A stretch of DNA of 35,547 nucleotides, from positions 1 through 35,547 of the forward strand of contig DLHY01000020.1 of NCBI GenBank assembly GCA_002483445.1, read 5' to 3'. This DNA is from Blastocatellia bacterium UBA7656. Its GTDB lineage: Bacteria > Acidobacteriota > Blastocatellia > UBA7656. The notes beneath the pieces are model-generated. The model was given only the letters and a program-made list of their open reading frames with translations. It was not told the origin of the DNA and did not search any database. Below are positions 24,546-31,308 of the stretch, piece after piece. Made by a program: the position numbers and the translations under genes. How positions within the stretch are numbered: the stretch's first letter is position 1; each line of letters begins with the position of its first letter.

Positions 24546-24821
24546 TCATCCGCCAGCGATGGCAGGGACGATGGAAACCTCGGCTCGGTCAGAGACCTCG
24601 GTGGAGAGATTATCGAGAAAGCGGACATCCTCTCCATCGATGTAGATGTTGATGAAGCGGCGAAGGTCTCCGCCTTCGTCGCATATCCGCGAGCGAAAGC
24701 CGGGAAATTTTTCTTCGAGTTGATCGATTATTTCCTGAACGGTCGCGGCGTCCACTTCGACCGAATCCTGATTCCCCGCGAATTTCCTCAAAGGCGTCGG
24801 TATGATTATTTTCAGTGACAT
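24546..24821 (-). CDS. MoaD/ThiS-family sulfur carrier protein ending in Gly-Gly
   Basis: A 91-residue ubiquitin-like protein. It has the beta-grasp pattern (LKIIIPTPLRKFAG, then VDAATVQEIIDQLEEKFPGF, then INIYIDGEDVRFLDNLSTEVSD, then AEVSIVPAIAGG) and ends exactly in Gly90-Gly91, the tail that is adenylated and thiocarboxylated in sulfur carriers such as MoaD, ThiS, CysO and HcyS. The start has aaggag. It follows the thrC-like gene by 12 bases, so the two are almost certainly co-expressed. In Mycobacterium, CysO gives sulfur to a PLP enzyme (CysM), and in Wolinella HcyS supplies homocysteine synthesis. The neighbour here being a PLP enzyme of the phosphohomoserine pathway under SAM-II control suggests the latter kind of role. 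No MoeB-like activator is in the window. Confidence 0.85.
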   Translation of the reverse strand: MSLKIIIPTPLRKFAGNQDSVEVDAATVQEIIDQLEEKFPGFRSRICDEGGDLRRFINIYIDGEDVRFLDNLSTEVSDRAEVSIVPAIAGG

Positions 24822-24833
24822 GATGGTTTCTCC

Positions 24834-26069
24834 TTACGCGCTTACGGGCCGCGAGACGGTTTCGACGAATTTCGCAAGACGCGGCTCGATGACCACAGGC
24901 GGCGCAATCTCGATGGCCTCCTGAGTCTTCAGCCCATTGCCGGTGATGGCGATGACCGTGAGTTCATCGCGGCGCAGGCGACCCTGAGAGATGAGTTTCT
25001 TTGTGACGGCGACCGTCACCCCTCCGGCAGTTTCGGTGAAGATGCCTTCGGTTTCGGCAAGCAGCCGTATGCCGTCGATGATTTCTTCGTCGGTCACGTC
25101 TTCAGCCCACCCATTGCTTCGCTGAATTATTTCGGCGGCGTGATAGCCGTCGGCAGGATTTCCTATTGCAAGAGACTTGGCGATAGTCGCGGGCTTGACC
25201 GGGCGGATATTGTTCGAGCCGCGACGAACGGCATCGACTATCGGATTGCAGCCTGCGGCCTGCGCCCCGAACATTCGAGTTGCGACATCTCCTTCGAGCA
25301 GTCCCAATCGCTCGAACTCTTTCAGACCCTTGTAAATTTTCGTCACCAGCGACCCGCCAGCCATCGGCACGACTATGGCCGAAGGCGCGCGCCAGCCAAG
25401 TTGTTCGGCTATCTCGTAGCCGAAGGTCTTCGAGCCTTCGCCATAAAATGGCCGTAGATTCACATTGACGAATCCCCACGGAAATCGATCAGCGATCTCG
25501 CTGCACAATCGATTCACCTCATCGTAATTGCCGCGCACGGCTATGACTCTCGCGCCATAGATTTGAGTAGCGATGACTTTCGATGTTTCGAGGTTTTCAG
25601 GGATGAGTATGTAAGCAGGCAGACCGGCGGCGGCGGCATTCGCGGCGACGGAATTGGCGAGGTTCCCCGTCGAGGCACAACCCACGGCTTCCAGGCCGAA
25701 CTCGCGCGCCTTGTTGATTGCCACCGCCGTTACCCGGTCTTTGAATGACAGCGTCGGGGAGTTCACGCTGTCATTTTTGATGAAGAGCGTCTCGACGCCC
25801 AGCGCGCGGGCGAGCCTACGAGCGCGCACGAGCGGAGTCGCCCCACTCGACTGCCCCACGACAGGTTCGCTGTCTATGGGCAGCAGTTCCCTGTAACGCC
25901 ATAAATTTTTCGGACGCGACTCGATCACTTCCCGTGAGAGAGCGCGCGAGATCGCGGTGTAGTCGTAATCGATTTCGAGCGGCGCGAAACAGTCTTCGCA
26001 TCCCGCGATGGGTTGTTTTTCGTACCCTCGTCCGCACTCGCGGCACTTCAATCCGTTGATGAAACTCAT
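24834..26069 (-). CDS. thrC: Threonine synthase family PLP enzyme with Zn ribbon
   Basis: A 411-residue fold-type II PLP enzyme acting on O-phosphohomoserine. The N-terminal zinc ribbon is Cys-x2-Cys (CRECGRGY) plus Cys-x2-Cys (CEDCFAPLE). The PLP lysine is in PTLSFKDR, the phosphate-binding loop of PLP is in ASTGNLANS, and MAGGSLVTKIYKGLKE and ITGNGLKTQEA are family segments. Classic threonine synthases make Thr by adding water. The upstream SAM-II riboswitches and the adjoining sulfur carrier raise the possibility that sulfur rather than water is added, giving homocysteine; sequence alone does not decide. ATG 26069 is used because homology begins there and gggag is upstream; a longer frame runs into the terminator. 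Transcription from 26350-26379 passes two riboswitch-terminator units first. Confidence 0.88.
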   Translation of the reverse strand: MSFINGLKCRECGRGYEKQPIAGCEDCFAPLEIDYDYTAISRALSREVIESRPKNLWRYRELLPIDSEPVVGQSSGATPLVRARRLARALGVETLFIKNDSVNSPTLSFKDRVTAVAINKAREFGLEAVGCASTGNLANSVAANAAAAGLPAYILIPENLETSKVIATQIYGARVIAVRGNYDEVNRLCSEIADRFPWGFVNVNLRPFYGEGSKTFGYEIAEQLGWRAPSAIVVPMAGGSLVTKIYKGLKEFERLGLLEGDVATRMFGAQAAGCNPIVDAVRRGSNNIRPVKPATIAKSLAIGNPADGYHAAEIIQRSNGWAEDVTDEEIIDGIRLLAETEGIFTETAGGVTVAVTKKLISQGRLRRDELTVIAITGNGLKTQEAIEIAPPVVIEPRLAKFVETVSRPVSA

Positions 26070-26115
26070 TCGCGTATCTCCCTGCCCGAAGGAGGAAGCG
26101 CGCCTGCGCGCGGAG

Positions 26116-26154
26116 CAAATAAAGAAGCCCCGCGCCAAATCAGCGCGGGGCTTC
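26116..26154 (-). terminator. Terminator hairpin after the second SAM-II unit
   Basis: A perfect 12-bp stem (gaagccccgcgc with its complement, 26124-26135 and 26143-26154), seven-base loop, then tttattt on the minus strand. It lies between the proximal riboswitch and the thrC ribosome binding site and would end transcription when formed. Confidence 0.8.
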
Positions 26155-26160
26155 CAAATT

Positions 26161-26217
26161 CCTCCGGGCCGTTTAGCAGTTTTTTACGTGGAGCAAGTCG
26201 CCTTAAATCGCCACGCT
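26161..26217 (-). promoter_or_regulatory. SAM-II riboswitch, proximal copy
   Basis: Read on the minus strand, P1 is CGTGG pairing with CCACG, the loop reads CGATTTAAGGCGACTTGC, and the 3' part reads TAAAAAACTGCTAAAC. This matches the SAM-II pattern P1 - GATTTAA...TTGC - P1' - A-rich - GCTAAA. The known class binds S-adenosylmethionine through a pseudoknot between the loop and the 3' GCTAAA part and lowers expression. A terminator follows. It is the second of two such units before thrC. Confidence 0.8.
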
Positions 26218-26229
26218 GAATTGAAAAGA

Positions 26230-26268
26230 GCAAAATTAAAAGCCCTGAGCCAAATCGTCGCAGGGCCT
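26230..26268 (-). terminator. Terminator hairpin after the first SAM-II unit
   Basis: On the minus strand GCCCTG and CAGGGC pair (seven bases with a G-U closing pair), then TTTTAATTTT. Its loop contains GATTTGG, as does that of the terminator at 26116-26154, which suggests that the whole riboswitch-terminator unit was duplicated. Confidence 0.65.
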
Positions 26269-26278
26269 TTGAAAATCC

Positions 26279-26336
26279 TGTTGCGATTTAGCACATATTT
26301 TACGTGGAGCAAGCTGCTGCAAATCACCACGCCGCT
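26279..26336 (-). promoter_or_regulatory. SAM-II riboswitch, distal (promoter-side) copy
   Basis: On the minus strand P1 is CGTGG/CCACG, the loop is TGATTTGCAGCAGCTTGC, and the 3' part is TAAAATATGTGCTAAATCG. It aligns throughout with the proximal copy at 26161-26217 (shared GATTT, CTTGCTCCACGTAAAA and GCTAAA). It begins close to the predicted transcription start, so it is the first element of the leader RNA. Confidence 0.8.
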
Positions 26337-26344
26337 TTTCGGAA

Positions 26345-26379
26345 GGCTCAGAGTACACTCAGAGCCGTAAGGATGTCAA
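26345..26379 (-). promoter_or_regulatory. Promoter and overlapping dyad for the thrC operon
   Basis: On the minus strand a perfect TTGACA (26374-26379) and TACTCT (26350-26355) are 18 bases apart, placing the start near 26343, just before the first riboswitch. A 22-base dyad (26345-26366; ggctc-gagt/actc-gagcc with one mismatch pair) covers the -10 box and could be a repressor site. Confidence 0.6.
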
Positions 26380-26439
26380 CAAAATTATTTTTATCACACA
26401 AAGTTTTTTCATCTCGCTCGCTATTTTTCTGCTTCAAAA

Positions 26440-28563
26440 CTATCCGATGTTGAGTATGAGCATGTTCGACCACCCGTTCGAGTTTTTCACGCGCACACGG
26501 TTCGGTCCCGGCTGCAAAGTCAACAGGTCTCTGTTGCCTTTGATCGTCAACTTGCTGCCTGATCCGTTTACTTTGATCCCGAGCGGCGGCGCGATTATGC
26601 GCCCGTTGATTTCCAATTCGAGATTGGAGATGAGTCCGCGCACTTTCAATTTGAGCTTCGATCCCGCGAACGAAACCGAGGTCAGGGTAAGCCCTCCCGC
26701 ATCGGGTTTGATGAAATCAATACGCGCTTCGGCGCTTCTGTTTCCAGAGCGATCTACCAGAACGACTCTTATCTGCTCGGCTGTCAACGCAGTGTTCAGA
26801 CCACTGATCGCGAATTGGGATTCAAGGCGTGTTGAATTTCCCGAATCGATAGCGAAGCTCGATAATGGGCCGACCGCTTGCCCCGCTCCATCGAGCAGGC
26901 TTGCTTCGGCAATTGCAAAATCACCATCACGATCCATGGCCGCGCAGTTGATCTCCAAAGCATCGCCTCGGAGAAGCGTTCTGATGTTGAAGATGGCGGG
27001 CGCGCGACCGATTTGGCCGCCGCTGACGCTTGCTGTCACCGTGAAATCCGCATCGCCGGGGCCGAAGTTCGCCACAGCTATGTAGTAAAGTCCCTGTCTG
27101 AGAGGTGGAGAATCCGTTGGAGTGATGACGAGCGTTTCCGAGTTCTCTTTGGTCGCGGATTTATGATCAGCTATGGGAAAGTGTCCCTGATTCACTATTG
27201 GTCGAGCAAAGCGCGCATAGAGGTCTACATCCTGATTCCCGCTCAAATTTATTCTTAGCTCATCGGCGTCAGGCGGAACCGCGATTGAATACTGCACGTG
27301 GCTGAGTACCCCAAGACCGGGCGGCGGCGCGAGCATACCTCCTGTTTGTGGCAGGTCGGGAATCAAAGAGACGACCGTAGTCGGATCCAACAGGCTCTTG
27401 GTTCTGTAGCCGATGGCGTCAAGGACGGCAACATCAGAGTCGGTGATGAAGGGATGTTCGCCCGGTTCAATGGTCGGATCCATCGCGCCCAGATATTTGT
27501 CAGTCAGATCGTCGTCCTTCCAATGCGACGGCTGTCTTCCGTCCCCGAATGTGCCGTCAGGTCTTCCCGTTGAGAGGGCAAGCTTCGCCGTATAAAAGTT
27601 CTGTTCCCCGCCTGAAGATAATATGCGTTGCGCTGTGCCGAAGTCGGTCGCATCAGGGCGAACTCGGAATAAATCCCAGATCGATGGCTCGACTTCTTCG
27701 GATGGATTTATTTCTCGTTGACCGACGGAAGATATGAATCCCAGCACGTGACCTATTTCGTGCAGAGCCATCGCTTCGAAATCCAGTTTGTCCGGGTCGA
27801 TGCCGTCGCTGATATCGAAATCAAACTTGAATTTTGAGTTGAAACCGATAGATGGAGGCAGCCCGAAATCGCTCAACTCGCCATCAGGGTCGGCAACGGG
27901 GCTGATCAAATCCAGAGCGCGAAGCGTTGCAGACGACGCCATCAATCCTGCGGACGCTCCCACGTCAACAGGCACAGCTTCAGGGGGAAGCGCGTTGTAG
28001 AGTGATATCTTATCAGGCCGGTATGGCCCGGAAATCAAATTAGCCCGAACAGATGGATAGAGAGAATTGCCTCCGAGCGCCTGCGCATCGGTCACAGCAG
28101 CCACATCATCCGTGAACTGACTGCCGAACAGGGTCGGGCCTAAGTCAACGTCGATGACGATGGCGACGACCGTCTGAATCACGGCTTCCCATTGGGCAGC
28201 AGCGCGCTTGAAAGCTTCTATCGCCGCAGGGAAACTCTGCAACTGTGATGTGCCGCGCAGGATGATTCTCAATCCTTTCCGCAGAGAGCGCGACGGATCC
28301 GGCTCAGGCGTGAGTCGGATTAAGGGCAGGTTGCGGCCTTTGATGCTCTGAGTCTGCTCCGAATTGGCCTCAAGACAAACTATTCGCCCGTCGACCGCTT
28401 TGCGCGCGAAAACACCCAAAGTGTTTGGGCCTGCCCACACTGAGGGATTGCCGGGAATTTCTGACGGAGTTGAATCATTCGCTCTCCGACTTGAAGGAAA
28501 AAACGTCAGGGTCAGAACCAACGTCAGCGCCAGTAATCGACCACGCGCCCGGATGCTATGCAT
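26440..28563 (-). CDS. Secreted zinc metalloprotease with PPC domain (NF038122-like)
   Basis: A 707-residue exported protein. Residues 1-28 form a signal peptide (basic start, then LLALTLVLTLTFF). The metalloprotease region (about 90-400) has the zinc motif HEIGHVLGF at His268-Glu269-His272, an HExxHxxGF form, with DSDVAVLDAIGY later as in the metzincin-like NF038122 group. A PPC (pre-peptidase C-terminal) beta domain follows at about 425-515 (LYYIAVANFGPGDADFTV), and the last 190 residues are beta-rich, Ig-like (SVSFAGSKLKLKVRGL). The protein should work outside the cytoplasmic membrane; its substrate is unknown. The start ATG has gagg at good spacing. It is divergent from the sulfur operon and tandem to the thrC operon, with no evident link. 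Confidence 0.85.
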   Translation of the reverse strand: MHSIRARGRLLALTLVLTLTFFPSSRRANDSTPSEIPGNPSVWAGPNTLGVFARKAVDGRIVCLEANSEQTQSIKGRNLPLIRLTPEPDPSRSLRKGLRIILRGTSQLQSFPAAIEAFKRAAAQWEAVIQTVVAIVIDVDLGPTLFGSQFTDDVAAVTDAQALGGNSLYPSVRANLISGPYRPDKISLYNALPPEAVPVDVGASAGLMASSATLRALDLISPVADPDGELSDFGLPPSIGFNSKFKFDFDISDGIDPDKLDFEAMALHEIGHVLGFISSVGQREINPSEEVEPSIWDLFRVRPDATDFGTAQRILSSGGEQNFYTAKLALSTGRPDGTFGDGRQPSHWKDDDLTDKYLGAMDPTIEPGEHPFITDSDVAVLDAIGYRTKSLLDPTTVVSLIPDLPQTGGMLAPPPGLGVLSHVQYSIAVPPDADELRINLSGNQDVDLYARFARPIVNQGHFPIADHKSATKENSETLVITPTDSPPLRQGLYYIAVANFGPGDADFTVTASVSGGQIGRAPAIFNIRTLLRGDALEINCAAMDRDGDFAIAEASLLDGAGQAVGPLSSFAIDSGNSTRLESQFAISGLNTALTAEQIRVVLVDRSGNRSAEARIDFIKPDAGGLTLTSVSFAGSKLKLKVRGLISNLELEINGRIIAPPLGIKVNGSGSKLTIKGNRDLLTLQPGPNRVRVKNSNGWSNMLILNIG

Positions 28564-28874
28564 GATTTACCTCACGGCGGATTGAGCGGATTTGCGAAAA
28601 ATTCCGCGATCTCGAAGCCTATGCTACTCAGGATATATTGGCAATTCCATCTGGCTTTCATTTTTGCAAGCAGACTTGCCCGATCATCGGGCTGACAAAG
28701 CGGCAGACCGCCTGATTCGATGATCCTCAGTGCGCACGACAATACTATGAATCGCGCGGGAACCCGTCGAGTCGAAGACGAGTTAAGTTGCCTCAGCAAA
28801 CGGTTTTTGTCGAACAGATTTTTCCATCTGAATGTAAATTTTTGTCTTCTGTGTTGAGGCTCGCAAAAAAGTTC
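28564..28874. other. Intergenic region upstream of metalloprotease and Cys leader
   Basis: These 311 bases separate the divergent metalloprotease and sulfur operons. A 75-codon minus-strand frame (28572-28799) ends eight bases before the metalloprotease start, but its TTG start has no ribosome binding site and no family match, so it is not called. No further structure is obvious. Confidence 0.4.
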
Positions 28875-28904
28875 TTGACTTCTCCGCTTGAGTCATCGTA
28901 TACC
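28875..28904 (+). promoter_or_regulatory. Promoter of the sulfur assimilation operon
   Basis: TTGACT (28875-28880) and TATACC (28899-28904) are 18 bases apart. The transcript would start near 28911, giving a short lead into the Cys leader ORF at 28935. The call is by sequence match. Confidence 0.55.
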
Positions 28905-28934
28905 TTCACACGACGCAAGTCACCAAAGGTTTTT

Positions 28935-29033
28935 ATGAAACGCGCCATGTCAATGTGTTGTTGTATGTGTTGTAAGCGCGCAATAAGCGCGCGGCGCGAA
29001 GCCTTTGGTGGAGGTGAGTCTCATCTAAACTGA
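28935..29033 (+). CDS. Cysteine-rich leader peptide (attenuator uORF)
   Basis: A 32-codon ORF with aaagg six bases before its ATG. Codons 8-13 read Cys-Cys-Cys-Met-Cys-Cys, all five Cys being TGT. It is followed by a perfect gcgcgc hairpin (28976-28992), a longer RNA dyad and, 26 bases after its stop, a strong terminator. The downstream genes make sulfide and so cysteine. The layout is that of amino-acid attenuation: scarce charged Cys-tRNA stalls the ribosome on the Cys run and alters folding to let transcription proceed. Poly-Cys leader ORFs acting this way are known in mycobacteria. A small protein function is unlikely. Confidence 0.8.
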   Translation: MKRAMSMCCCMCCKRAISARREAFGGGESHLN

Positions 29034-29058
29034 TTTAAGACTCGAATATCAGACCTCG

Positions 29059-29103
29059 AAAACCCGCCATCGGCCTCGTGCCGGTGGCGGGTTTTTCGTT
29101 TTA
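29059..29103 (+). terminator. Attenuator terminator before the hemerythrin gene
   Basis: Arms at 29059-29074 and 29080-29095 pair over 16 positions with one T-G wobble, around loop ctcgt, followed by ttcgtttt. The stability is very high. Its left arm contains CCGCCA (29064-29069), which can alternatively pair with TGGTGG (29006-29011) inside the end of the leader ORF, a possible though weak antiterminator. Confidence 0.85.
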
Positions 29104-29135
29104 GCAACAAGGCGAGCGCAAAGGAGAAACGAACA

Positions 29136-29636
29136 ATGTCAGATCAATTCAGTCAGGCTTTCAGAGACGAACACCGATTGGTGCGAGACGCGCTCCTCGA
29201 TCTCGTCGAGGCTTTTCAAAAGCGCGACTCCCACAGAGCGCAATCGATTCTCGAAGAAGCGGCCAAACTCGCCGGGCCGCACTTCCGTTACGAAGAAGAA
29301 ACTCTTTACCCCTACCTCGTCGAGATATTCGGGCGCGACTACATAGAAAAACTCCTCGACGATCACAACCGGATCATCGAAACGATCTCAACACTCGTCG
29401 AGTTCTCTCGCAACGAGCAACTCTCCGATGATGAAGTTCAAACGGCGACCGATCTCACCCGCACGATCCTTCCTCATGTGAGCGATTGCGACGGGCTTTC
29501 GATCATGGTCGAAAGACTCTCGTCGGAAAAAGTGCAAAGCATTTTGCAAAGTCGTGACCGCGCATTCAGCGAAAATCTCGACCTGTTCCGATGGGTCAAT
29601 GAAGCGCGGAAGCGTCCCGATCTCGTGGCGGCGTGA
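29136..29636 (+). CDS. Hemerythrin-like HHE cation-binding protein
   Basis: A 166-residue helical protein with hemerythrin-type ligands: DEHR (His13), PHFRYEEETLYPYL (His49, Glu53/54), DDHNRI (His77) and LPHVSDCDG near 114. These would bind a di-iron (or other metal) centre in a four-helix bundle. Hemerythrin-domain proteins bind O2 or NO, or sense iron and redox state. Being the first gene of a sulfite-reductase operon suggests a part in iron or oxygen handling for the Fe-S and siroheme enzymes, but that is inference. The start has ggag eight bases upstream and lies after the attenuator terminator, so it falls under cysteine control. Confidence 0.85.
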   Translation: MSDQFSQAFRDEHRLVRDALLDLVEAFQKRDSHRAQSILEEAAKLAGPHFRYEEETLYPYLVEIFGRDYIEKLLDDHNRIIETISTLVEFSRNEQLSDDEVQTATDLTRTILPHVSDCDGLSIMVERLSSEKVQSILQSRDRAFSENLDLFRWVNEARKRPDLVAA

Positions 29637-29648
29637 AGAGAGCGAATT

Positions 29649-30446
29649 ATGTTTGACGACGACGACATAAAAAGCGGGAAGGTTTACCTCGCAGGCGCAG
29701 GGCCGGGCGATCCAAAGTTGCTGACCCTGCGCGCGGCAGAAGCCATAGGAGCGAGCGACGTGATCGTTTACGATTATCTGGTAAACCCTCAGGTGCTTGC
29801 GCACGCGCGTCGCGGAGTCGAACTGATCTACGCCGGAAAACGCGCAGGCCAGCCGTCGATTTCCCAGGAAGAGATCAACCGCCTTCTCATCTCTCACGCT
29901 CTCGCAGGCCGAACCGTGACAAGGCTCAAAGGCGGCGACCCGTTCATATTCGGTCGAGGCGGCGAAGAAGCTCTCGCGCTTGCCCAAGCCGGAATAGACT
30001 GGGAAGTCATACCGGGCATTTCATCAGGCATAGCCGCCGCTTCTTACGCAGGCATACCGCTCACTCATCGCGATCACGCATCGAGCGTCGCTTTCATCAC
30101 AGGACACGACGGCGCAAAAAAACGTCGCAGCGTTGACTGGTCTGTAACTGCGTGGGCTGCCGATACGCTCGTGATTTTCATGTGCGCCGAGACGATTGCA
30201 ACAATCGCCCGCGAGTTGATCCTTGCGGGCCGCTCGCCTCTGACGCCGATTGCCATCATTCGATGGGGAACCTTCGAGCATCAGGAGGTCTTCACCGGAT
30301 CGCTTGCGGATATTGCGGAAACAGACTCGGAGATCGCTCCGCCTGCGATAGCCGTCGTGGGAGATGTGGTCTCGCTCAGGGAAAAACTCAGATGGTTCGA
30401 CCATAGCACTTTTCCGCTGCGCTCTATGGAAGCGCAGGCGGTTTAG
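29649..30446 (+). CDS. cobA: Uroporphyrinogen-III C-methyltransferase (siroheme synthesis)
   Basis: A 265-residue SAM-dependent methylase that converts uroporphyrinogen III to precorrin-2. It has the family motifs VYLAGAGPGDPKLLTLRA (12-29), YDYLVNP, RLKGGDPFIFGRGGEE and GIPLTHR. Length fits the single-function SUMT, without the CysG dehydrogenase/ferrochelatase half, so those steps must be encoded elsewhere. The first 11 residues (MFDDDDIKSGK) are acidic. In this operon it supplies siroheme for the sulfite reductase at 31901. It starts 12 bases after the hemerythrin stop. It could also serve cobalamin synthesis. Confidence 0.93.
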   Translation: MFDDDDIKSGKVYLAGAGPGDPKLLTLRAAEAIGASDVIVYDYLVNPQVLAHARRGVELIYAGKRAGQPSISQEEINRLLISHALAGRTVTRLKGGDPFIFGRGGEEALALAQAGIDWEVIPGISSGIAAASYAGIPLTHRDHASSVAFITGHDGAKKRRSVDWSVTAWAADTLVIFMCAETIATIARELILAGRSPLTPIAIIRWGTFEHQEVFTGSLADIAETDSEIAPPAIAVVGDVVSLREKLRWFDHSTFPLRSMEAQAV

Positions 30447-30459
30447 CCGGAGGTAATAC

Positions 30460-31218
30460 ATGGCTCTGCCGTTAAGAAAACTCACACAAACGATTCCTGA
30501 CCCGGCTCGCATAGAGCGACTGGCCGATGAGTTGGAAGAAGCCTCGCCGCAGGAAATTCTCGCGTGGGCGTTTGACGAATTCCCGCATGGAATTTCGATA
30601 GCCACAGGATTTGGCGCTGAAGGCATGGCGATAATCGATATGGCCGTGAGAATTGATCCCGCCCCCGATATTTTTTTCATCGACACAGGATTTTTATTTG
30701 CGGAAACATACGGCCTCCGCCGACAGGTCGAAGAGAGATATCACATCACGATCCGCGCATTCAAACCACAGCTTACGCCTGAAGCGCAGGAGCGACTTTT
30801 CGGCGCTCGCCTGTGGGGAAATAACCCCGATCTCTGCTGCCAGATCAGAAAGCTTGAACCATTGGAAGAAGCTCTCGATGGACTCCGGGCCTGGGTGACG
30901 GCGATCCGACGCGATCAGACTGCGGCTCGCGCAACGGCGCAAGCGGTCGAATGGGACGAGCGATGGGGACTTGTAAAAGTTAATCCATTGGTCAGATGGT
31001 CGAAGCGCGACGTGTGGGATTACCTGCGGAGCAACGACGTGCCGTTCAATCCGCTGCACCTTCGCGGCTATCCGAGCATTGGCTGCACTCACTGCACGCG
31101 GGCCGTCCGAGAGGGCGAAGACGACCGCGCAGGCCGCTGGTCGGGGCGGGAGAAAACCGAGTGCGGACTGCACGGGCGAACCACGACAGAGGTGTGGATC
31201 GCGCCCGTCAAGATTTGA
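30460..31218 (+). CDS. cysH: Adenylyl-sulfate (APS) reductase, Fe-S type
   Basis: A 252-residue reductase making sulfite from activated sulfate. The nucleotide-binding region is SIATGFGAEG (46-55), and FIDTGFLFAETYG is typical of CysH. The [4Fe-4S] ligands Cys126-Cys127 (DLCCQIRK) and Cys209-x2-Cys212 (IGCTHCTRA) mark the APS-using bacterial form rather than the E. coli PAPS form, which lacks them. Catalytic Cys235 is in KTECGLH near the C terminus. It would need thioredoxin or another thiol donor. A strong ggaggt precedes the start, 13 bases after cobA. No sulfate adenylyltransferase is present to make APS within the window. Confidence 0.93.
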   Translation: MALPLRKLTQTIPDPARIERLADELEEASPQEILAWAFDEFPHGISIATGFGAEGMAIIDMAVRIDPAPDIFFIDTGFLFAETYGLRRQVEERYHITIRAFKPQLTPEAQERLFGARLWGNNPDLCCQIRKLEPLEEALDGLRAWVTAIRRDQTAARATAQAVEWDERWGLVKVNPLVRWSKRDVWDYLRSNDVPFNPLHLRGYPSIGCTHCTRAVREGEDDRAGRWSGREKTECGLHGRTTTEVWIAPVKI

Positions 31219-31300
31219 AATCTCAGATTCGGAATTTGAGATTCGAGATTCGGGACTTCTGAAATCTCGGATTTGAAATTTGAGATTTGAGATTCGAAAC
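31215..31300. repeat. Simple-sequence array of gagattt/gagattc units
   Basis: Between cysH and cysC the 90-base gap is built almost entirely of gagatt(c/t), aaatctc and gatttga units in both orientations, allowing local folding. It is a low-complexity spacer like those at 4166-4193, 23561-23644 and 35521-35547, with a different unit. The last piece merges into the cysC ribosome binding site (aggaga). Confidence 0.8.
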
Positions 31301-31308
31301 AGGAGATT

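Noticed and set aside
28572..28799. 75-codon minus-strand frame ahead of the metalloprotease
   Set aside because: TTG start without ribosome binding site and no recognised motif. The position eight bases before the next gene is suggestive but not enough.
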